A DNA stretch of 64,000 bases from assembly GCF_045679555.1 (NCBI RefSeq), contig NC_092115.1, positions 36,774,728-36,838,727 of the forward strand, given 5' to 3'. A program made the position numbers and the translations under genes. The notes under the pieces were generated by a model, which had not been told where the DNA came from, searched no databases, and was given only the letters and a program-made list of their open reading frames with translations. This document shows positions 21,254-33,660 of the stretch, in pieces. The DNA is from Salvelinus alpinus (Eukaryota; Chordata; Actinopteri; Salmoniformes; Salmonidae). Positions within the stretch are counted from its first letter, which is position 1. Each line of letters starts with the position of its first letter.

Positions 21254-23774
21254 TGTATATCAGTTTGTTATTATAGTGATTATTCAAATACTGACCTATT
21301 GATGGAGAACGCACAGATCCAGACTTCTAGAATTTGGCAACACACTTGTAGCCTACAGAAAACGTGCAATCAATTCATCTTAGAAACTAGCCTACTTAGT
21401 CGAGTACAATTTTGCGTGCAGGAGGGATGAGATGGCGCGCAGTAGAAAGATGGTGGCGACATTTGATACCTAATTTGGTTTGCACTGGGCGTGGAGCTGG
21501 GAGGATGTGCTTTTCTTACTATGACTGTAGGAGGGCTACGCTGGCAAACTCTCATTCGATTGGAGATCCTCAGAGAGAACAGAGGATATTGCAGCCACAA
21601 CGTAACAAAGGTAATACATTTTGGTTACAGTGTTATATTTGAGATTGTGAAATATAGAGGTCTATTCGAGAGTTTTTTTTTTCTCAACATGATGACTACA
21701 AATTGTACAACCAGTTGAAACGTGTCCTAACTGCATGCCTTTTATAGTTTTAAACACGTCCTAACTGCATGCCTTTTATAGTTTTAAACACAGTATATTA
21801 AAAATACTAATTCCAGGAATGTTGTTTATCTTTCGGGGTGAGCTTTCTACACTATGCAATTGAAACATCCCCTTTTGCACATCAAATAGCCTAGAAGTAT
21901 TTTGGACACAGGGATAGTCAAGAAAATAACTTCTGCAGTGTTGTAAAACTGTTTTGCCATTCAAATGTCTTTTGCCTCATATGAATGACTTGATGGGGGG
22001 ATACACTCGTTTTGTTCTAACACCGAGAAACTCCAGGGCGCGGCACAATTGAGCGTCACACCCACCTCAGACTGTGGTTGTCAATGAGCAACCAGAATAA
22101 CGGAAGGATAACAGTAGGCTACAGCTGTCAGAATAACAGGAAAGTTGTGAAACGATGAATAATATAGATGAATATTTTGAATATGAGGGCTCTGATAGTT
22201 TGTGGGAATGTGGGTGCAGGCCGTTCCTATAGTCCCTACTATTGATCAGAACACTTGTTACAACACAAATATTCCCCCTATATTGTTGCATCTGACCAGC
22301 TCACCTATGGAGCATGGTGAAACAACGTGAACATTTTGGACACGTTGGTTTTAACAATACAGTACATCATGGCCTAGTGTATTTCTGTAACATCCTCAGT
22401 GACTAAAATATCTCAATATTACAGTATTCAGTGTCTACAGTTTACATCACTGTATTGTGCCTCTATCTCACTTTTTCTCCCTCTCTCCCTTTCTCCCTCC
22501 CTCCATTGTGGGATCATTAGCTGACAGACTAGAGTCCCTTGTGTCTATGCCTAGCAGTCTTGGAGCCTATGGCTCTTTATCTGGATTACGGGTGAAATCG
22601 AGTTAACCATGTTGTGTCATGACAACGCTCGTTACCCCTGCCTCAAACAAACACTGAGCCTGCCCTCTTCACCCTCAAGCTTGTGTGTGTGTGTGACTGT
22701 GCAAAAGTATGCTATTGTATATCCTGTTTCCCCTCCAGTCCAGGCTATGTGTGAGCCTATGAGCCTATTTTAAGCACCTCTCTAAAGGAAAGGCTGTCTT
22801 TTCCATGCCACCCCCTAAAAGGTGGCATACCCATTTTCCTAACATGATTTCATAAGTACCAAGTAATGGCTGGGAGTGGATGGATTTTTCCATTACTTCC
22901 TCCCATAGGTTTATTTTAAGTGGTTTACATGATTAGTGTTTCTCTTTGATAGAGAGACAGAAAGAGAGGGATACAGAAAGAGAGAGAGAGAGAGAGAGAT
23001 TTAAGAAGGTAAATCAGTCAAATATAAAAAAGAGAGATCGGGAAAGGGGACTTGGCACCTTTTGACTCAGTTAGCAGTTCGGCAGTAGTCTGCATAGCTG
23101 GGATAAATCAACGAGTTGGAAAATCTTACAAGAGGGAGGGTGCAAGAGAGAGAATGAGAGAGGGAGATGACTCACTGCTCTGCTATTCCTCTTCATCATT
23201 GTGTTTAAAATATGCCTTTCTGAGGTTAAGGCACAGGGATTTCCCCATTTTACTTACTTCAACTAGCCTGTTCTGCCTGACTGCTTTGGTCACTCTCACT
23301 TTGAGTTTGTCCATAGTTTACAATCTTCATTCATCTGTCTGTTTCCTCTATTTCTCTCTATCCACATCCCTTCCGTCTTGCTCCCACTCTCTGTCCCCTG
23401 CTGTTTGAACAAGACATCTTGTTAATGTAAACAGGTGTGTCTCTTTTAGTCCCTCCTACGTTATGTAAACTGGGAGCATGGACTCTTCACAATTTGTGGA
23501 GGGGACTGGAGGAGAGAGTGGCTTGAGGGAGTGGGAGGGAGCAATAGTTACTCAGAGTGTCTCTGGATAATGAGACTGTTAGTGGCCGATGACAGATTGG
23601 CTGTGAGGTCGGGTGGGGGTCTCTTTCAGCACCACGCCTGTCTGAAAAGCGGGGGTGGGGATAAAGCATGTCCAGTGACACTGACTCACTGACTAATAGA
23701 ACAGGAATCCCTCAGCTGATAAAGCCTTCTCAGAGAATGAAAAGAAGGAATCTATACTTTCACATCCTCTTATA
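21254..23774. other. Intergenic sequence upstream of Tc1 and myadm, no gene resolved
   Basis: No coding exon could be supported. It holds an exact 34-bp tandem duplication (21724-21791), a short GA microsatellite (about 22978-23000), and pyrimidine-rich stretches (22460-22505). A 118-codon frame at 23052-23408 has low-complexity composition and no recognisable domain. Distal 5' exons or regulatory DNA of myadm could lie here but nothing identifies them. Confidence 0.45.
21724..21791. repeat. Exact 34-bp tandem duplication
   Basis: The unit beginning gtcctaactgcatgcctttt occurs twice back to back without a mismatch (21724-21757 and 21758-21791), so it is a recent local duplication. Confidence 0.95.
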
Positions 23775-25365
23775 CAGTTGAAGTCAGAAGTTTACATACA
23801 CTTAGGTTGGAGTCATTAAAACTCATTTTTCAACCACTCCACAAATTTATTGTTAACAAACTATAGTTTTGGCAAGTCGGTTAGGACATCTACTTTGTGC
23901 ATGACACACGTAATTTTTCCAACAATTGTTTACAAACAGATTATTTCACGTATAATTCACTGTATCACAATTCCAGTGGGTCAGAAGTTTACATACACTA
24001 AGTTGACTGTGCTTTTAAACAGCTTGGAAAATTCCAGAAAATGATGTCATGGCTTTAGAAGCTTCTAATAGGCTAATAGGCACAATTTATAGGCACAAAT
24101 TGCTCGCACACGCTTTTTCAGTTCTGCCCACATATTTTCTATAGGATTGAGGTCAGGGCTTTGTGATGGCCACTCCAATACCTTTCCTTTGTTGTCCATA
24201 AGCCATTTTTCCACAACTTTGGAAGTATGCTTGGGGTCATTGTCCATTTGGAAGACCCATTTGCGATCAAGCTTTAACTTCCTGACTGATGTCTTGAGAT
24301 GTTCCTTCAATATATCCACATAACTTTCCTTTGTCATGATGCCATCTATTTTGTGAAGTGCACCAGTCCCTCCTGCAGCAAAGCACCCCCACAACATGAT
24401 GCTGTCACCTACGTGCTTCACGGTTGGGATGGTGTTCTTCGGCTTGCAAGCCTCCCCCTTTTTCCTCCAAACATAATGATGGTCATTCTGGCCAAACAGT
24501 TATATTTTTGTTTCATCAGACCAGAGGACATTTCTCCAAAAAGTACAATCTTTGTCCCCATGTGCAGTTGCAAACCGTAGTCTGGCTTTTGCTTTTTGGA
24601 GGTTTTGGAGCAGTGGCTTCTTCCTCCCTGAGCGGCCTTTCAGGTTATGTTGATATAGGACTCGTTTTACTGTGGATATAGATACTTTTGTACCTTTTTC
24701 CTCCAGCATCTTCACAAGGTCCTTTGCTGTTGTTCTGGGATTGATTTGCACTTTTCGCACCAAAGTATGTTCATCTCTAGGAGACAGAACGCAACTCCTT
24801 CCTGAGCAGTATGACGGCTACGTGGTCCCATGGTGTTTATACTTACGTACTATTGTTTGTACAGATGAACGTGGTACCTTCAGGCGTTTGGAAATTGCTC
24901 CCAAGGATGAACCAGACCCGTGGAGGTCTACAATTTATTTTCTGAGGTCTTGGCTGATTTCTTATGATTTTCCCATGATGTCAAGCAAAGAGGCACTGAG
25001 TTTGAAGATAGGCCTTGAAATACATCCACAGGTACACCTCCAATTGACTCAAATGATGTCAATTAGCCTATCAGAAGCTTCTAAAGCCATGACAAAGTTT
25101 TCTGGAATTTTCCAAGCTGTTTAAAGGCACAGTCAACTTATTGTATGTAAACTTCTGACCCACTGGAATTGTGATACAGTGAATTATAAGTGAAATACTC
25201 TTGTCTGTAAACAATTGTTGGAAAAATTACTTGTGTCATGCACAAAGTTAATGTCCTAACCGACTTGACAAAACTATAGTTTGTTAACAAGAAATTTGTG
25301 GAGTGGTTGAAAAACGAGTGCTACTGACGCCAACCTAAGTGTATGTAAACTTCTGACTTCAACTG
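23775..25365 (-). mobile_element. Full-length Tc1 transposon of Sleeping Beauty type, inactive
   Basis: The 1591-bp element is flanked by TA on both sides. Its ends carry the inverted/direct repeat structure of salmonid Tc1 elements: cagttgaagtcagaagttta at the left edge, the inner direct repeat gtgggtcagaagtttacata near 23980, and mirror copies at 25137 and 25345. Antisense transposase is broken into 24500-24763 ([28 protein letters not shown] with a catalytic D) and 24065-24421 (DNDPKHTSKVVEKWL with the second [17 protein letters not shown] with the final acidic residue). A HTH-encoding N-terminal part is degraded. Stops and frameshifts make it non-autonomous, though both ends look intact. 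Confidence 0.93.
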
Positions 25366-25767
25366 TACATGGTATTTAAAATGCGAAATACGTGATTGAA
25401 TTGATACACTTTTGTGTATTGTCACCCATTATTATGTTACATTTACAAGGAGATAATGACAAAAAATGCACCTGTTGCCCTCATGTCGTCAAATATGATA
25501 CACCATCACGAATGTTTTATGAAAACCATAATGGAATCAATACTTGCTATTTGAACTTCATTGTTTTTATATGAATGCATTCTGTTTATTTGTTCTTTGT
25601 TACTGAAGCTGCTCTCAATTCTGTGTCTCCTTATAGATCCCTCTGCACCAGATGCACCAAGAACAGTAGTCCTACAGTATTCCACATAAATATCTCATCT
25701 CCAGCCTATTCAGCCTTTCACTTTAATCTAACCCATTCTAGTTGTCAAGCATCATCCATATCCCATC

Positions 25768-26649
25768 ATGCCGATAGTGGTGGTGCACTCCAACCCCCTG
25801 TTCTGGGTGCGTTTGTGTGCTCTGGTGTTCTCCTGTGTGGCCTTTGCTGTGACCGTCCATGGGGCCAACCTCTCCCATGGCACAGGGGACTGGTGTGTGT
25901 TCTGCTGGGCCTTCAGCTTCGCTGGGACCCTGCTGGTGCTGCTGGTGGAGCTGTTTGGCCTGCAGACCCGTGCCCCTGTCTCCTGGAAGAACTTCCCCAT
26001 CACCTTTGCCTGCTACGCCTCCCTGCTCTGCCTCTCTGCCTCCATCATCTTCCCCCTCTACTTCCTCAAGGGCCAGAACTCCCGCAGCGAGACTCACAAC
26101 TACCGCATTGTGGCCACTGTCTTCTCCTGCCTGGCAACCATCGCTTACATTTGTGAGGTGAGCATCAGCAAAGCCAGGCCAGGAGAGGTAGCAGGTTACA
26201 TGGCCACCGCCCCGGGTCTGCTGAAGGTGTGTGAGACTTTTGTAGCCTGCGTCATCTTCGTCTTCATTAGCGACCCAGTGTCCTACGACTCTCACAATGC
26301 ACTGAGGTGGTGCCTGGCCGTCTTCTGCATCTGTTTCATCCTGTCGGCGGCCATTATAGTGCTGTGTATCTGTGAGTGCACCGGCTGCCTGCCATTCCCC
26401 TTTGCCCGCTTCCTGTCCGCCTACGCCGTACTGGCTGTCGCCATGTACCTCTCCGCTACCATCATCTGGCCCATTTTTAAGTTTGACGAGAAGCACGGGG
26501 GATCCTCCAGGCCCTATAGCTGTGGCAGATATGCAGGGCTGTGCGACTGGGACAAGCAGGTGGCTGTGGCTGTGCTCACTGGAGTCAACTTTGTGCTCTA
26601 CCTGGCAGACCTGATCTACTCTGCCCGACTGGTGTTTGTTACTGTGTGA
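25768..26649 (+). CDS. myadm: Myeloid-associated differentiation marker-like protein (MYADM family)
   Basis: The 293-codon frame in one exon encodes a polytopic membrane protein with about eight hydrophobic segments arranged as two MARVEL (4-TM) units, the layout of MYADM; mammalian MYADM is slightly longer (about 320 residues). The first unit begins [18 protein letters not shown] and includes [19 protein letters not shown]; the second covers [17 protein letters not shown] through [20 protein letters not shown] and ends [17 protein letters not shown] proteins act in membrane rafts and cell spreading in mammals; function in fish is not shown here. The ATG at 25768 opens the MARVEL-like hydrophobic pattern without extra N-terminal residues. 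Codon use is GC-rich against AT-rich surroundings, as expected of a live gene. Teleosts have several paralogues, so the exact one is unresolved. It is the best candidate intact gene in the first half of the window. Confidence 0.88.
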   Translation: MPIVVVHSNPLFWVRLCALVFSCVAFAVTVHGANLSHGTGDWCVFCWAFSFAGTLLVLLVELFGLQTRAPVSWKNFPITFACYASLLCLSASIIFPLYFLKGQNSRSETHNYRIVATVFSCLATIAYICEVSISKARPGEVAGYMATAPGLLKVCETFVACVIFVFISDPVSYDSHNALRWCLAVFCICFILSAAIIVLCICECTGCLPFPFARFLSAYAVLAVAMYLSATIIWPIFKFDEKHGGSSRPYSCGRYAGLCDWDKQVAVAVLTGVNFVLYLADLIYSARLVFVTV

Positions 26650-27715
26650 GAGGAAGGAAGAGGGAGGTGGTTGATTTGATTACAATGTAGAGAGAGGTTG
26701 AAGAGTAGAAATGAAGAGGTAACGAAATAAACTGCTTACTGTATTTTGCGTCATTTATATATCAATGTTCAGACAGAAGTCACCTACTCACCCAGAGAGG
26801 GACTATACATTGAGGGGATTGCTGTGGTATTTCATGCAAAGGAAAAAATCCTTACACAATGATGGTGTTATGGACCCAAGAACTCAGATTAGATGGACCA
26901 GATCTTTTTTTTAAAGTTTTATCTCTGCTTATCTGACACACAAACACACAGTGTTCCATAGACGGGATGGATTTATTGAGTATGTTGATGTTACTATAGT
27001 TAAATCTTTAACTTTGAATGGTCTTTTTTATAAGCATGGCTTTTTTAGAAATTATGCAATACTGTTAGTAGATGTAATATTCAGTTTACAGAACAACTCA
27101 CACCTACCTAGTTTGGAGTTACGAAGTAGAAAAAAAATCTCAATCAAATCCTTAAGTAATTCCTAGAAAATTTGTACACTGCTCCAATGTTTGAAAAACA
27201 TTTAGTTTAGAAATTCATGTTAAATTGTATGTTAGCCTAGCTTTTTGGTTATTTTATATTCCTATTTTCACATTTTTTTAAATATATTTTCATATTCTGC
27301 CAAGCTGTTTGCCAAGAGTTTATTGTATGTTGAAAGAATATATTCAAAAGGTAATGCGCACTTACTGTTTGACACTTGTTTGCTATAACTCATTCTCTGT
27401 AGGTGATGGGCTCTCCAAAAACATCTTAGAATAAAAAGTAAGTTGTTAGTTACGTGTATTATCCTTAATCTGGCCCATTGGTTTGTACTACTGTGTCAGT
27501 TTGCTCTTGTGGATGAGAATGTCCACTTTGTCATAGAGAGGGAGACATCTTTTTGCTGCATTTTCTTCTCTCTACTTCCTGCTGTTACTGATACATGACA
27601 TGTCCTTTGTTTAGTTTTTTTATTCCACTGTGCCTGTTGAGAATGTGCCTACCACATCAGTGTTTTGGGAGAATATAATCCAGTGTTCAATAAAACCCAT
27701 GTGATATATTAAAGC
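26650..27715 (+). other. Probable 3' UTR of the myadm-like gene
   Basis: After the stop the sequence becomes AT-rich with no coding potential. AATAAA signals occur at 26726-26731 and 27689-27694; the latter, followed by a tg-rich stretch (gtgtgccaatcacttcttgt), is a plausible distal cleavage site. The extent is inferred, not observed in a transcript. Confidence 0.5.
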
Positions 27716-27894
27716 CTGTGTGCCAATCACTTCTTGTGTCTGTAACTATTTGCTTGTGTCCTTTGAGAGAGAAATTACGTATTTACTTGATTTGTTTAAT
27801 ATTAATAGTTAATGCTTAGCAATAGTAAGACATTTCTGTATCTACTAATGCTGTGTTTCTTTAAAGGAATGGTTCCACTCTAGCTACAATACAA

Positions 27895-28285
27895 TACAAT
27901 ATAAATATAGGACAAAACACAAATCGCAACAAGAGAGACAACACAACACTACATAAAGAGAGACCTAAGAGACCTAACATAGCAAGGCAGCAACACATGA
28001 CAACACAGCATGGTACCAACACAACATAACAACAACATGGTAGCAACACAACATGGTAGCAGCACAAAACATGGTATAAACATTATTGGGCACAGACAAC
28101 AGCACAAAGAGCAAGAAGGTAGAGACAACAATACATCACACAAAGCAGTCACAACTGTCAGTAAGAGTGTCCATGATTGAGTCTTTGAATTAAGAAATTG
28201 ATATAAAACTGTCCAGTTTAAAAGTGTTTGTTGAACTCGTTCCAATTGCTAGCTGCAGCAAACTGAAAAGAGGAGCGACCCGCAA
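27895..28285 (-). mobile_element. Antisense RSg-1-like LINE 3' fragment
   Basis: Read on the minus strand it encodes the worn SNWNEF-like block and a KTVLYQFLNSKTQSWTLLLT-like block, then a 3' UTR with ttgctaccatgttgtgttgc-type repeats matching those at 17585-17700. The terminal tail is lost. It lies between myadm and the first finTRIM relic. Confidence 0.75.
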
Positions 28286-28599
28286 CTCATGGCCTCAAGA
28301 AGATAACAAGGTAGTCTCTCACTTGATTATAATTTTCCGCAACAGTCCTTGTTCGTTATAAAAGTAAACCATTAACACCAAGATTATTTCTCAATCTCTC
28401 TCAAAACACACTCACACGCACACACACAGTAGCATCCCACCCACATCCCAAACCGCTGTAGGGGGTGTGGTTGTGGGTTGCTGCTTTGTATATGTAGGAT
28501 TTATAAATGAAATGCCACAGTCTGCTCCAGAGAAGTTGATGCAATCTCCCTCTGCCTCTGTGGTAGAGGCACAAACAGGTCCTCGGATAGAGAGCAATT

Positions 28600-29134
28600 C
28601 TGCTACTCAATTTGAAGGAACCAGTAGCTATCCCCAGTGGACAGAGCTACTGTATGGGCTGTATCAGGAGGTGCCGGGGTGAAGATGACTCCTCGAAGAT
28701 CTTCAGCTGTCCTCAGTGCAGACAGACCTTCACTCCAAGACTAATTCTGAAGAGAAACACCATTTTAGCTGAGATGGTTGAGGAACTGAAGACAGGAGGA
28801 CTCTAAGCTGCTCACGCTGGTCAAAGCTGCCCATATGCTGGAGCTGGAGATGTGGCATCTGATCTTTGCCTCATTGGTCAGCTCAAATCAATCAGATCCT
28901 GTCTGGTGTCTCTGGCCTCTTACTGTGCAGCTCACCACTCTCACAAGGAATCTCCAGCCCTAAGGAAGGATAGACCTGGTTGAAGTGACCATGCAGCTGA
29001 AGGAGCGAATCTATTATCATCATGACAGGCTTTTGTAGATCTACTGTTGTACTGATCAGTGTGTCTGTGTGTGTGATGCGTGAACACAGAAGCCATGATA
29101 CAAACTCAGCTACAGCGCAAAGGACCAAGAAACA
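28600..29134 (+). pseudogene. finTRIM pseudogene 1: RING and B-box exon
   Basis: The C-terminal half of the RING finger (GQSYCMGCIRR, CPQC) is legible, with the N-terminal SICLD-type cysteines lost. The following B-box region is frame-shifted: SCLVSLASYCAAHH-like, HHDRLL and VCVMREHRSHDT can be made out in different frames. The exon ends at accaagaaacag|gtaaggac, a preserved donor site at 29135. Confidence 0.8.
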
Positions 29135-29611
29135 GGTAAGGACTGAAAAACAATCATCTCTTGCCATTCAACCTCAGTTGTTTAACCATGACAGAATATG
29201 GCCATTTCTGAAAGCATGTTATGTGCACAAAGAATACTTATGCCCATTCCTATGACTGAAAACTATAAGGAAGCAATATGTTTGGCGCCTTCTATACTGG
29301 GATTGATGGATATAATTTCAAAATAATTCTAATTTCCCTGATAATGATCAGGGTTGAGGGCATAAAATCTAAAGGTTAAAGGTAAGTTTCTATCAAAATC
29401 TATAGAACTTTGTTTCCCATATTAAAATGTTAACTCTGTATCTGACACCTGCCTATATGTAACCAGGGATCTGAGTGAGTTGTCCATTCTGGGTTGAGGA
29501 CTGTCAGGTGTCTGCCATCAGTTCAGGCAGTTGCTTTGAATGTGGCACCATACACTATGTTTCCACATGCAAAGCATCTCCAACTCTTTGGACTATCTGA
29601 CTGACTGGAAG

Positions 29612-29761
29612 CGTCACTACAGACCCTGGTTTGATTCCAGGATGTATCACATCCGGCCATGATTGGGAGTCCCATAGGGCGGCGCACAATTGACCCAGCG
29701 TCGTCTGGGTTAGAGTTTGGCTGGGGTAGGCCGTCATTGTAAATAAGAATTTGTTCTTAAG
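29612..29761 (+). mobile_element. HpaI-type SINE fragment, 5' end degraded
   Basis: It begins within the tRNA part (agcgtcactacagaccctgg with B box ggtttgattccag) and continues through gattgggagtcccatagggc to the tail cattgtaaataagaatttgt. The A-box half is degraded. It lies in an intron-derived part of finTRIM pseudogene 1. Confidence 0.85.
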
Positions 29762-30057
29762 GTGCAATACCACCACCACCATCTGGACTGGAGTGTGGAA
29801 CTCAGTTAATCTTCCAATCACCCACGTGGGTATTTGCTCCTAAAAACCAATGAGGAGATGGGAGAGGAGGGACTTTCAGTGCGACAAGTGTCAAAAATAG
29901 AACTATGTTCTGTTTTAGCACCTGGCTATGCAGACGATCGTTGCCGAGCGCGAGCAGTTTGAATGAAGTGATTGAATAACATGTATGTATAAATGTATTT
30001 TGAATGCGAGCGGACGTAACACGAGCGTTGTGGCCAGCATTATACAGTATGTCACAC

Positions 30058-30295
30058 CAGGGGTGCAACTTTGGTTTTAGAAGTGGGGGGGACATAATTA
30101 TTCTTATTATTATATTATTTTTATCCAGTCGGATAAACACTCCAAACAGTCTACCCGACCGCTCGGAGGCGTCCACATGGTCCTAAAGCACACCTTTGCC
30201 TCGTTTTGTATCATATTCCAATGTGATACAAAATGCATTTTCAGAATGTGGGGGGGACATGCCACCCTCCGTCCCCAGTAAAAGTTGCACCCCTG
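30058..30295. mobile_element. hAT-type MITE with perfect 8-bp target duplication
   Basis: The 238-bp element has inverted ends caggggtgcaactttggttt and aaaagttgcacccctg and is flanked by identical tgtcacac at 30050-30057 and 30296-30303. Sub-terminal G runs (gtgggggggacat) occur near both ends in the same strand sense. No coding capacity. The 8-bp duplication and CAGGGGTG ends are typical of hAT elements. Confidence 0.88.
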
Positions 30296-30654
30296 TGTCA
30301 CACATAAGCTCAGTCCTATTTTAATTTTAACCTTTATTTAACCTTTATTTAACTAGGCAAGTCAGCTTCGGGATCAGTGTCACGTCCACGGGAAGATTGA
30401 GCCAACATAGGCTAATGTGATTAGCAATTAGTAAGTAACAAGATTTCCCAGGACATAAACATATCTGATATTGGCAGAAAGCTTAAATTCTTGTTAATCT
30501 AACTGCACTGTCTAATTTACAGTAGCTATTACAGTGAAAGAATACCATGCTATTGTTCGAGGAGAGTACACAATTATGAACTTAAAAATGTATTAATAAA
30601 CCAATTAGGCACATTTGGGCAGTCTTGATACAACATTTTGAACAGCCATGCAAT

Positions 30655-31690
30655 GGTTCATTGGATCAGTCTAAAACGTTGCGCACACACTGCTGCCATC
30701 TAGTGGCCAACATCTAAATTGCGCCTGGGCTGTAATAATACATTATGGCCTTTCTCTTGCATTTCAAAGATGATGGTACAAACAAAACAAAAAAATCATG
30801 TTTTTATCTTTGTATTATCTTTTACCAGATCTAATGTGTTATATTCTCCTACATTAATTTCACATTTACACAAACTTCGAAGTGTTTCCTTTCAAATGGT
30901 ATCAAGAATATGCAGATCCTTACTTCAGGTCCTGAGCTACAGGCAGTTAGATTTGGGTATGTCATTTTAGGCCAAAATTGAAAAATAAGGTCCGATTCTT
31001 AGTTGGTTGCCAATTGCCATATAAAGTCCAAAGAAGATGAAGAAGAAGGGATCAGAAATCAGTTGTGTGCTGGGCCACGACTGGCATTCGAGGAGGACTG
31101 TGAGATGGCGGAAGCAGAAGTGTAATTTGAAGCTGAAAGCGCATAGAGTACAGTTAGCGAAAAAAGTCAAAAAATGGAACAAAAAGGGCTAAAATTGTTG
31201 TGGAAAATGAGTCTGATGAATCATTCCTTGTTGTAGTAAGTTTTTTGGATAAAAATGTGTATTTGGGAAACCCTTTTGAAGTCACGAGGATGGTGAAGAA
31301 GGCATTGGGAAAAGTGGATGCACTCAAAGTAACCAAAAGTGGTTTGGTGTTGATATTGTGTGTATCTAGAGAGCAAAAGGAGCGTGCATTGTGGCTCGCA
31401 AAAATATCGATGCATGAAGTGAACAGCTTTGATTTTCGGAGCAGGGCACCGGTAAAAGGTGGAAACACTTTGAAGTTTGTGGAGATGTGAAATTAATGTA
31501 GGAGAATATAACACAATAGATCTGGTAAAATATTTTATTTTTAAAACATGAATTTTCTTTTTATTGCATCATCTTTGAAATGCAAAAGAAAGGCAACACA
31601 TTGAGGTAGGAAGCTGGGGATTTAGATGTTGTCCACAACAGGGCAACTGTGTGTGTGCAACGTTTCAGACTGATACATTCAAGAATGAGA
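30655..31690. mobile_element. Long inverted-repeat element enclosing a LINE ORF1-like frame
   Basis: The arm at about 30660-30870 (cagtctaaaacgttgcgcac, tttgcatttcaaagatgatg, taccagatctaatgtgttat, attctcctacattaatttca) is repeated inverted at about 31483-31685. The arms are around 200 bp with modest divergence. The 600-bp spacer holds an open frame at 31200-31490. This resembles a foldback DNA element that has taken up retroelement sequence, or a palindromic head-to-head insertion. Confidence 0.65.
31200..31490 (+). CDS. Gag/ORF1-like fragment inside foldback (LINE I/Nimb-like)
   Basis: The 96-codon frame begins MENESDESFLVVVSFLDKN and contains YLGNPFEVTRMVKKALGKVD, VTKSGLVLILCVSREQKERA and LRAPVKGG-like text near its end. 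That pattern (NPF.V...K...G.V....T..G.L...C....Q...AL) resembles the RRM-like part of ORF1 proteins from I/Nimb-type LINEs in fish. The zinc-knuckle region expected downstream is missing, and the stop falls at the border of the inverted repeat. Whether it is expressed is unknown; a captured relic is the simplest reading. Confidence 0.5.
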   Translation: MENESDESFLVVVSFLDKNVYLGNPFEVTRMVKKALGKVDALKVTKSGLVLILCVSREQKERALWLAKISMHEVNSFDFRSRAPVKGGNTLKFVEM

Positions 31691-32049
31691 GAGCTACATA
31701 ATATTTAGTATGAAGTCTCCCAGGTGTCCCTCACGAGTTTTCCCAAATGTACCCAAGTGGCCTCTAAGTGGCCAAATTGGTCAATTGATACATTTTCAAC
31801 TACATAACTATAGAGAACATGCAAAAATGCTATGGTAATAAAACATTTAAGTTTACAAACTCCCAGGAATGTCATACATGATGGATCATTAGCTTCCCTA
31901 CATAAAAGGTACTAACAGGAGACGCGACAAGAATGCTGATCCAATGCCTCCCAACACAGAAGTGAACTATTTCAGATAAGGGCCAAGTTAGCAGCCAACA
32001 CTGATCTAATGTCATAAGTGCACTCACCACAAACCAAAAAACGATTTAC

Positions 32050-32325
32050 ACACTATTTACAATTAGAGTATTTATAACACCCACAGTCCTCCACACCAGA
32101 TTGTGCTGCTGCAGCCAAGTCCCATAGCTTTCTCTTTCTGCTGTGAAGCAGAGGGTAACAGCACAAGTAGTGCAGGTGACGGGAGATTTCTTGTGGCACA
32201 CAACACAATGCCGCCTCCCTGTTGTGCTTTTTTTGAGGCACATTCAGGTCTGCAGTTATGTATTTTGGCCAGGCGGGGGTGGGTGTGGAGCCAGAGACAG
32301 CACTCCTTCTTGGTCCTTTCACAGC
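32050..32325 (-). pseudogene. piggyBac-like transposase C-terminal relic
   Basis: The minus strand contains [20 protein letters not shown], then [15 protein letters not shown], a CxxC..CxxC..C pattern like the zinc-binding C-terminal domain of piggyBac/PGBD4-type transposases. The frame shifts once in the middle. No catalytic domain remains, and no TTAA boundary was identified. The neighbour at 32330 is an unrelated Tc1. Confidence 0.6.
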
Positions 32326-32807
32326 CTGGAGGTGTGATGGGTCATTGTCCTGTTGAAAAACAAATTATAATCCCACTAAGCGCAAACCAGATGGGATGGC
32401 GTATCGCTGCAGAATGCTGTGGTAGCCATGCTGGTTAAGTGTGCCTTGAATTCTAAATAAATCACTGACAGTGTCACCAGCAAAGAACCCCCACACCATC
32501 ACACCTACTTCTCCATGCTTCACGGTGGGAAACACATGCAGAGATCATCCGTTCACCTACTCTGTGTCTCACAAAGACACAGCGGTTGGAACCAAAAATG
32601 TCAAATTTGGACTCAGACCAAAGGACAGATTTCCACTGGTCTGATGTCCATTGCTCGTGTTTCTTGGCCCAAGCAAGTCTCTTCTTCTTATTGGTGTCCT
32701 TTGGTAGTGGTTTCTTTGCAGCAATTCGACCATGAAGGGCTGAATCACGTAGTCTCCTCTGAACAGTTGATGTTGAGATGTGTCTGTTACTTGAACTCTG
32801 TGAAGCA

Positions 32808-33030
32808 GAGCTCCCGAGTGATGCAGCAGTCTAAGACAATGCATCTCAGTGCTAGAGGTGTCACTACAGACACCCTGGTTCGATTCCAGGCTGTATCATA
32901 ACCAGCTGTGATTGGGAGTCCCATAGGGCAGCGCACAATTGATCCAGCGTCTTCCGGGTTTCACCAGTGTAGGCCGTCATTGTAAATAAGAATTTGTTCT
33001 TAACTGACTTCCCTAGTTAAATAAAATGTA
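32808..33030 (+). mobile_element. HpaI-type SINE inserted in Tc1
   Basis: It opens gagctcccgagtgatgcagc and includes B box ggttcgattccag, body gattgggagtcccatagggc and tail gtaaataagaatttgttctt. Flanking aagca at 32803-32807 and 33031-33035 is a target duplication, and removal restores the Tc1 sequence. Confidence 0.9.
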
Positions 33031-33660
33031 AAGCATTTATTTGGGCTGCAATTTCTGAATTTCTGAGGATGATAACTCTAATGAACCTATCCTCTACAGC
33101 AGAGGTAACTCTGTGTCATCCTTTCCTTTGGAGGTCCTCATGAGAGCCAGTTTCATCATAGGGCTTGATGGTTTTTGCGACTGCACTTGTAGAAACTTTC
33201 AAAGTTCTTGAAATTTTCTGGATTGACTGACCTTCATGTCTTAAAGTAATGATGGACTGTCATTTCTCTTTGCTTATTTGAGCTGTTCTTGCCATAATAT
33301 GGACTTGGTCTTTTACCAAATAGGGGTATATTCTGTGTACCACCCCTACCTTGTCACAACACAACTGATTGGCTCAAACACATTAAGAAGGAAAGAAATT
33401 CCACAAATTAACAAGGCACACCTGTTAATTGAAATGCATTCCAGGTGACCACCTCATGAAGCTGGTTGAGAGAATGCCAAGAGTGTTCAAAGCTGTCATC
33501 AAGGCAAAGGGTGGCTACTTTGAAGAATCAAAAACGTAAAAGATATTTTGATTTGTTTAACACTTTTTTGGTTGCTACATGATTCCAAATGTGTTATTTC
33601 ATAGTTTTGATGTCTTCACTATTATTATTGAATGAGAAGGTGACTGGTTCTGTATATATA

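Noticed and set aside
23052-23408. 118-codon plus-strand frame
   Set aside because: Low-complexity Ser/Leu composition from tctct tracts; no domain or splice context.
25738-26496. 252-codon minus-strand frame opposite myadm
   Set aside because: It mirrors the GC-rich myadm coding exon; the plus-strand product is a recognised membrane protein family.
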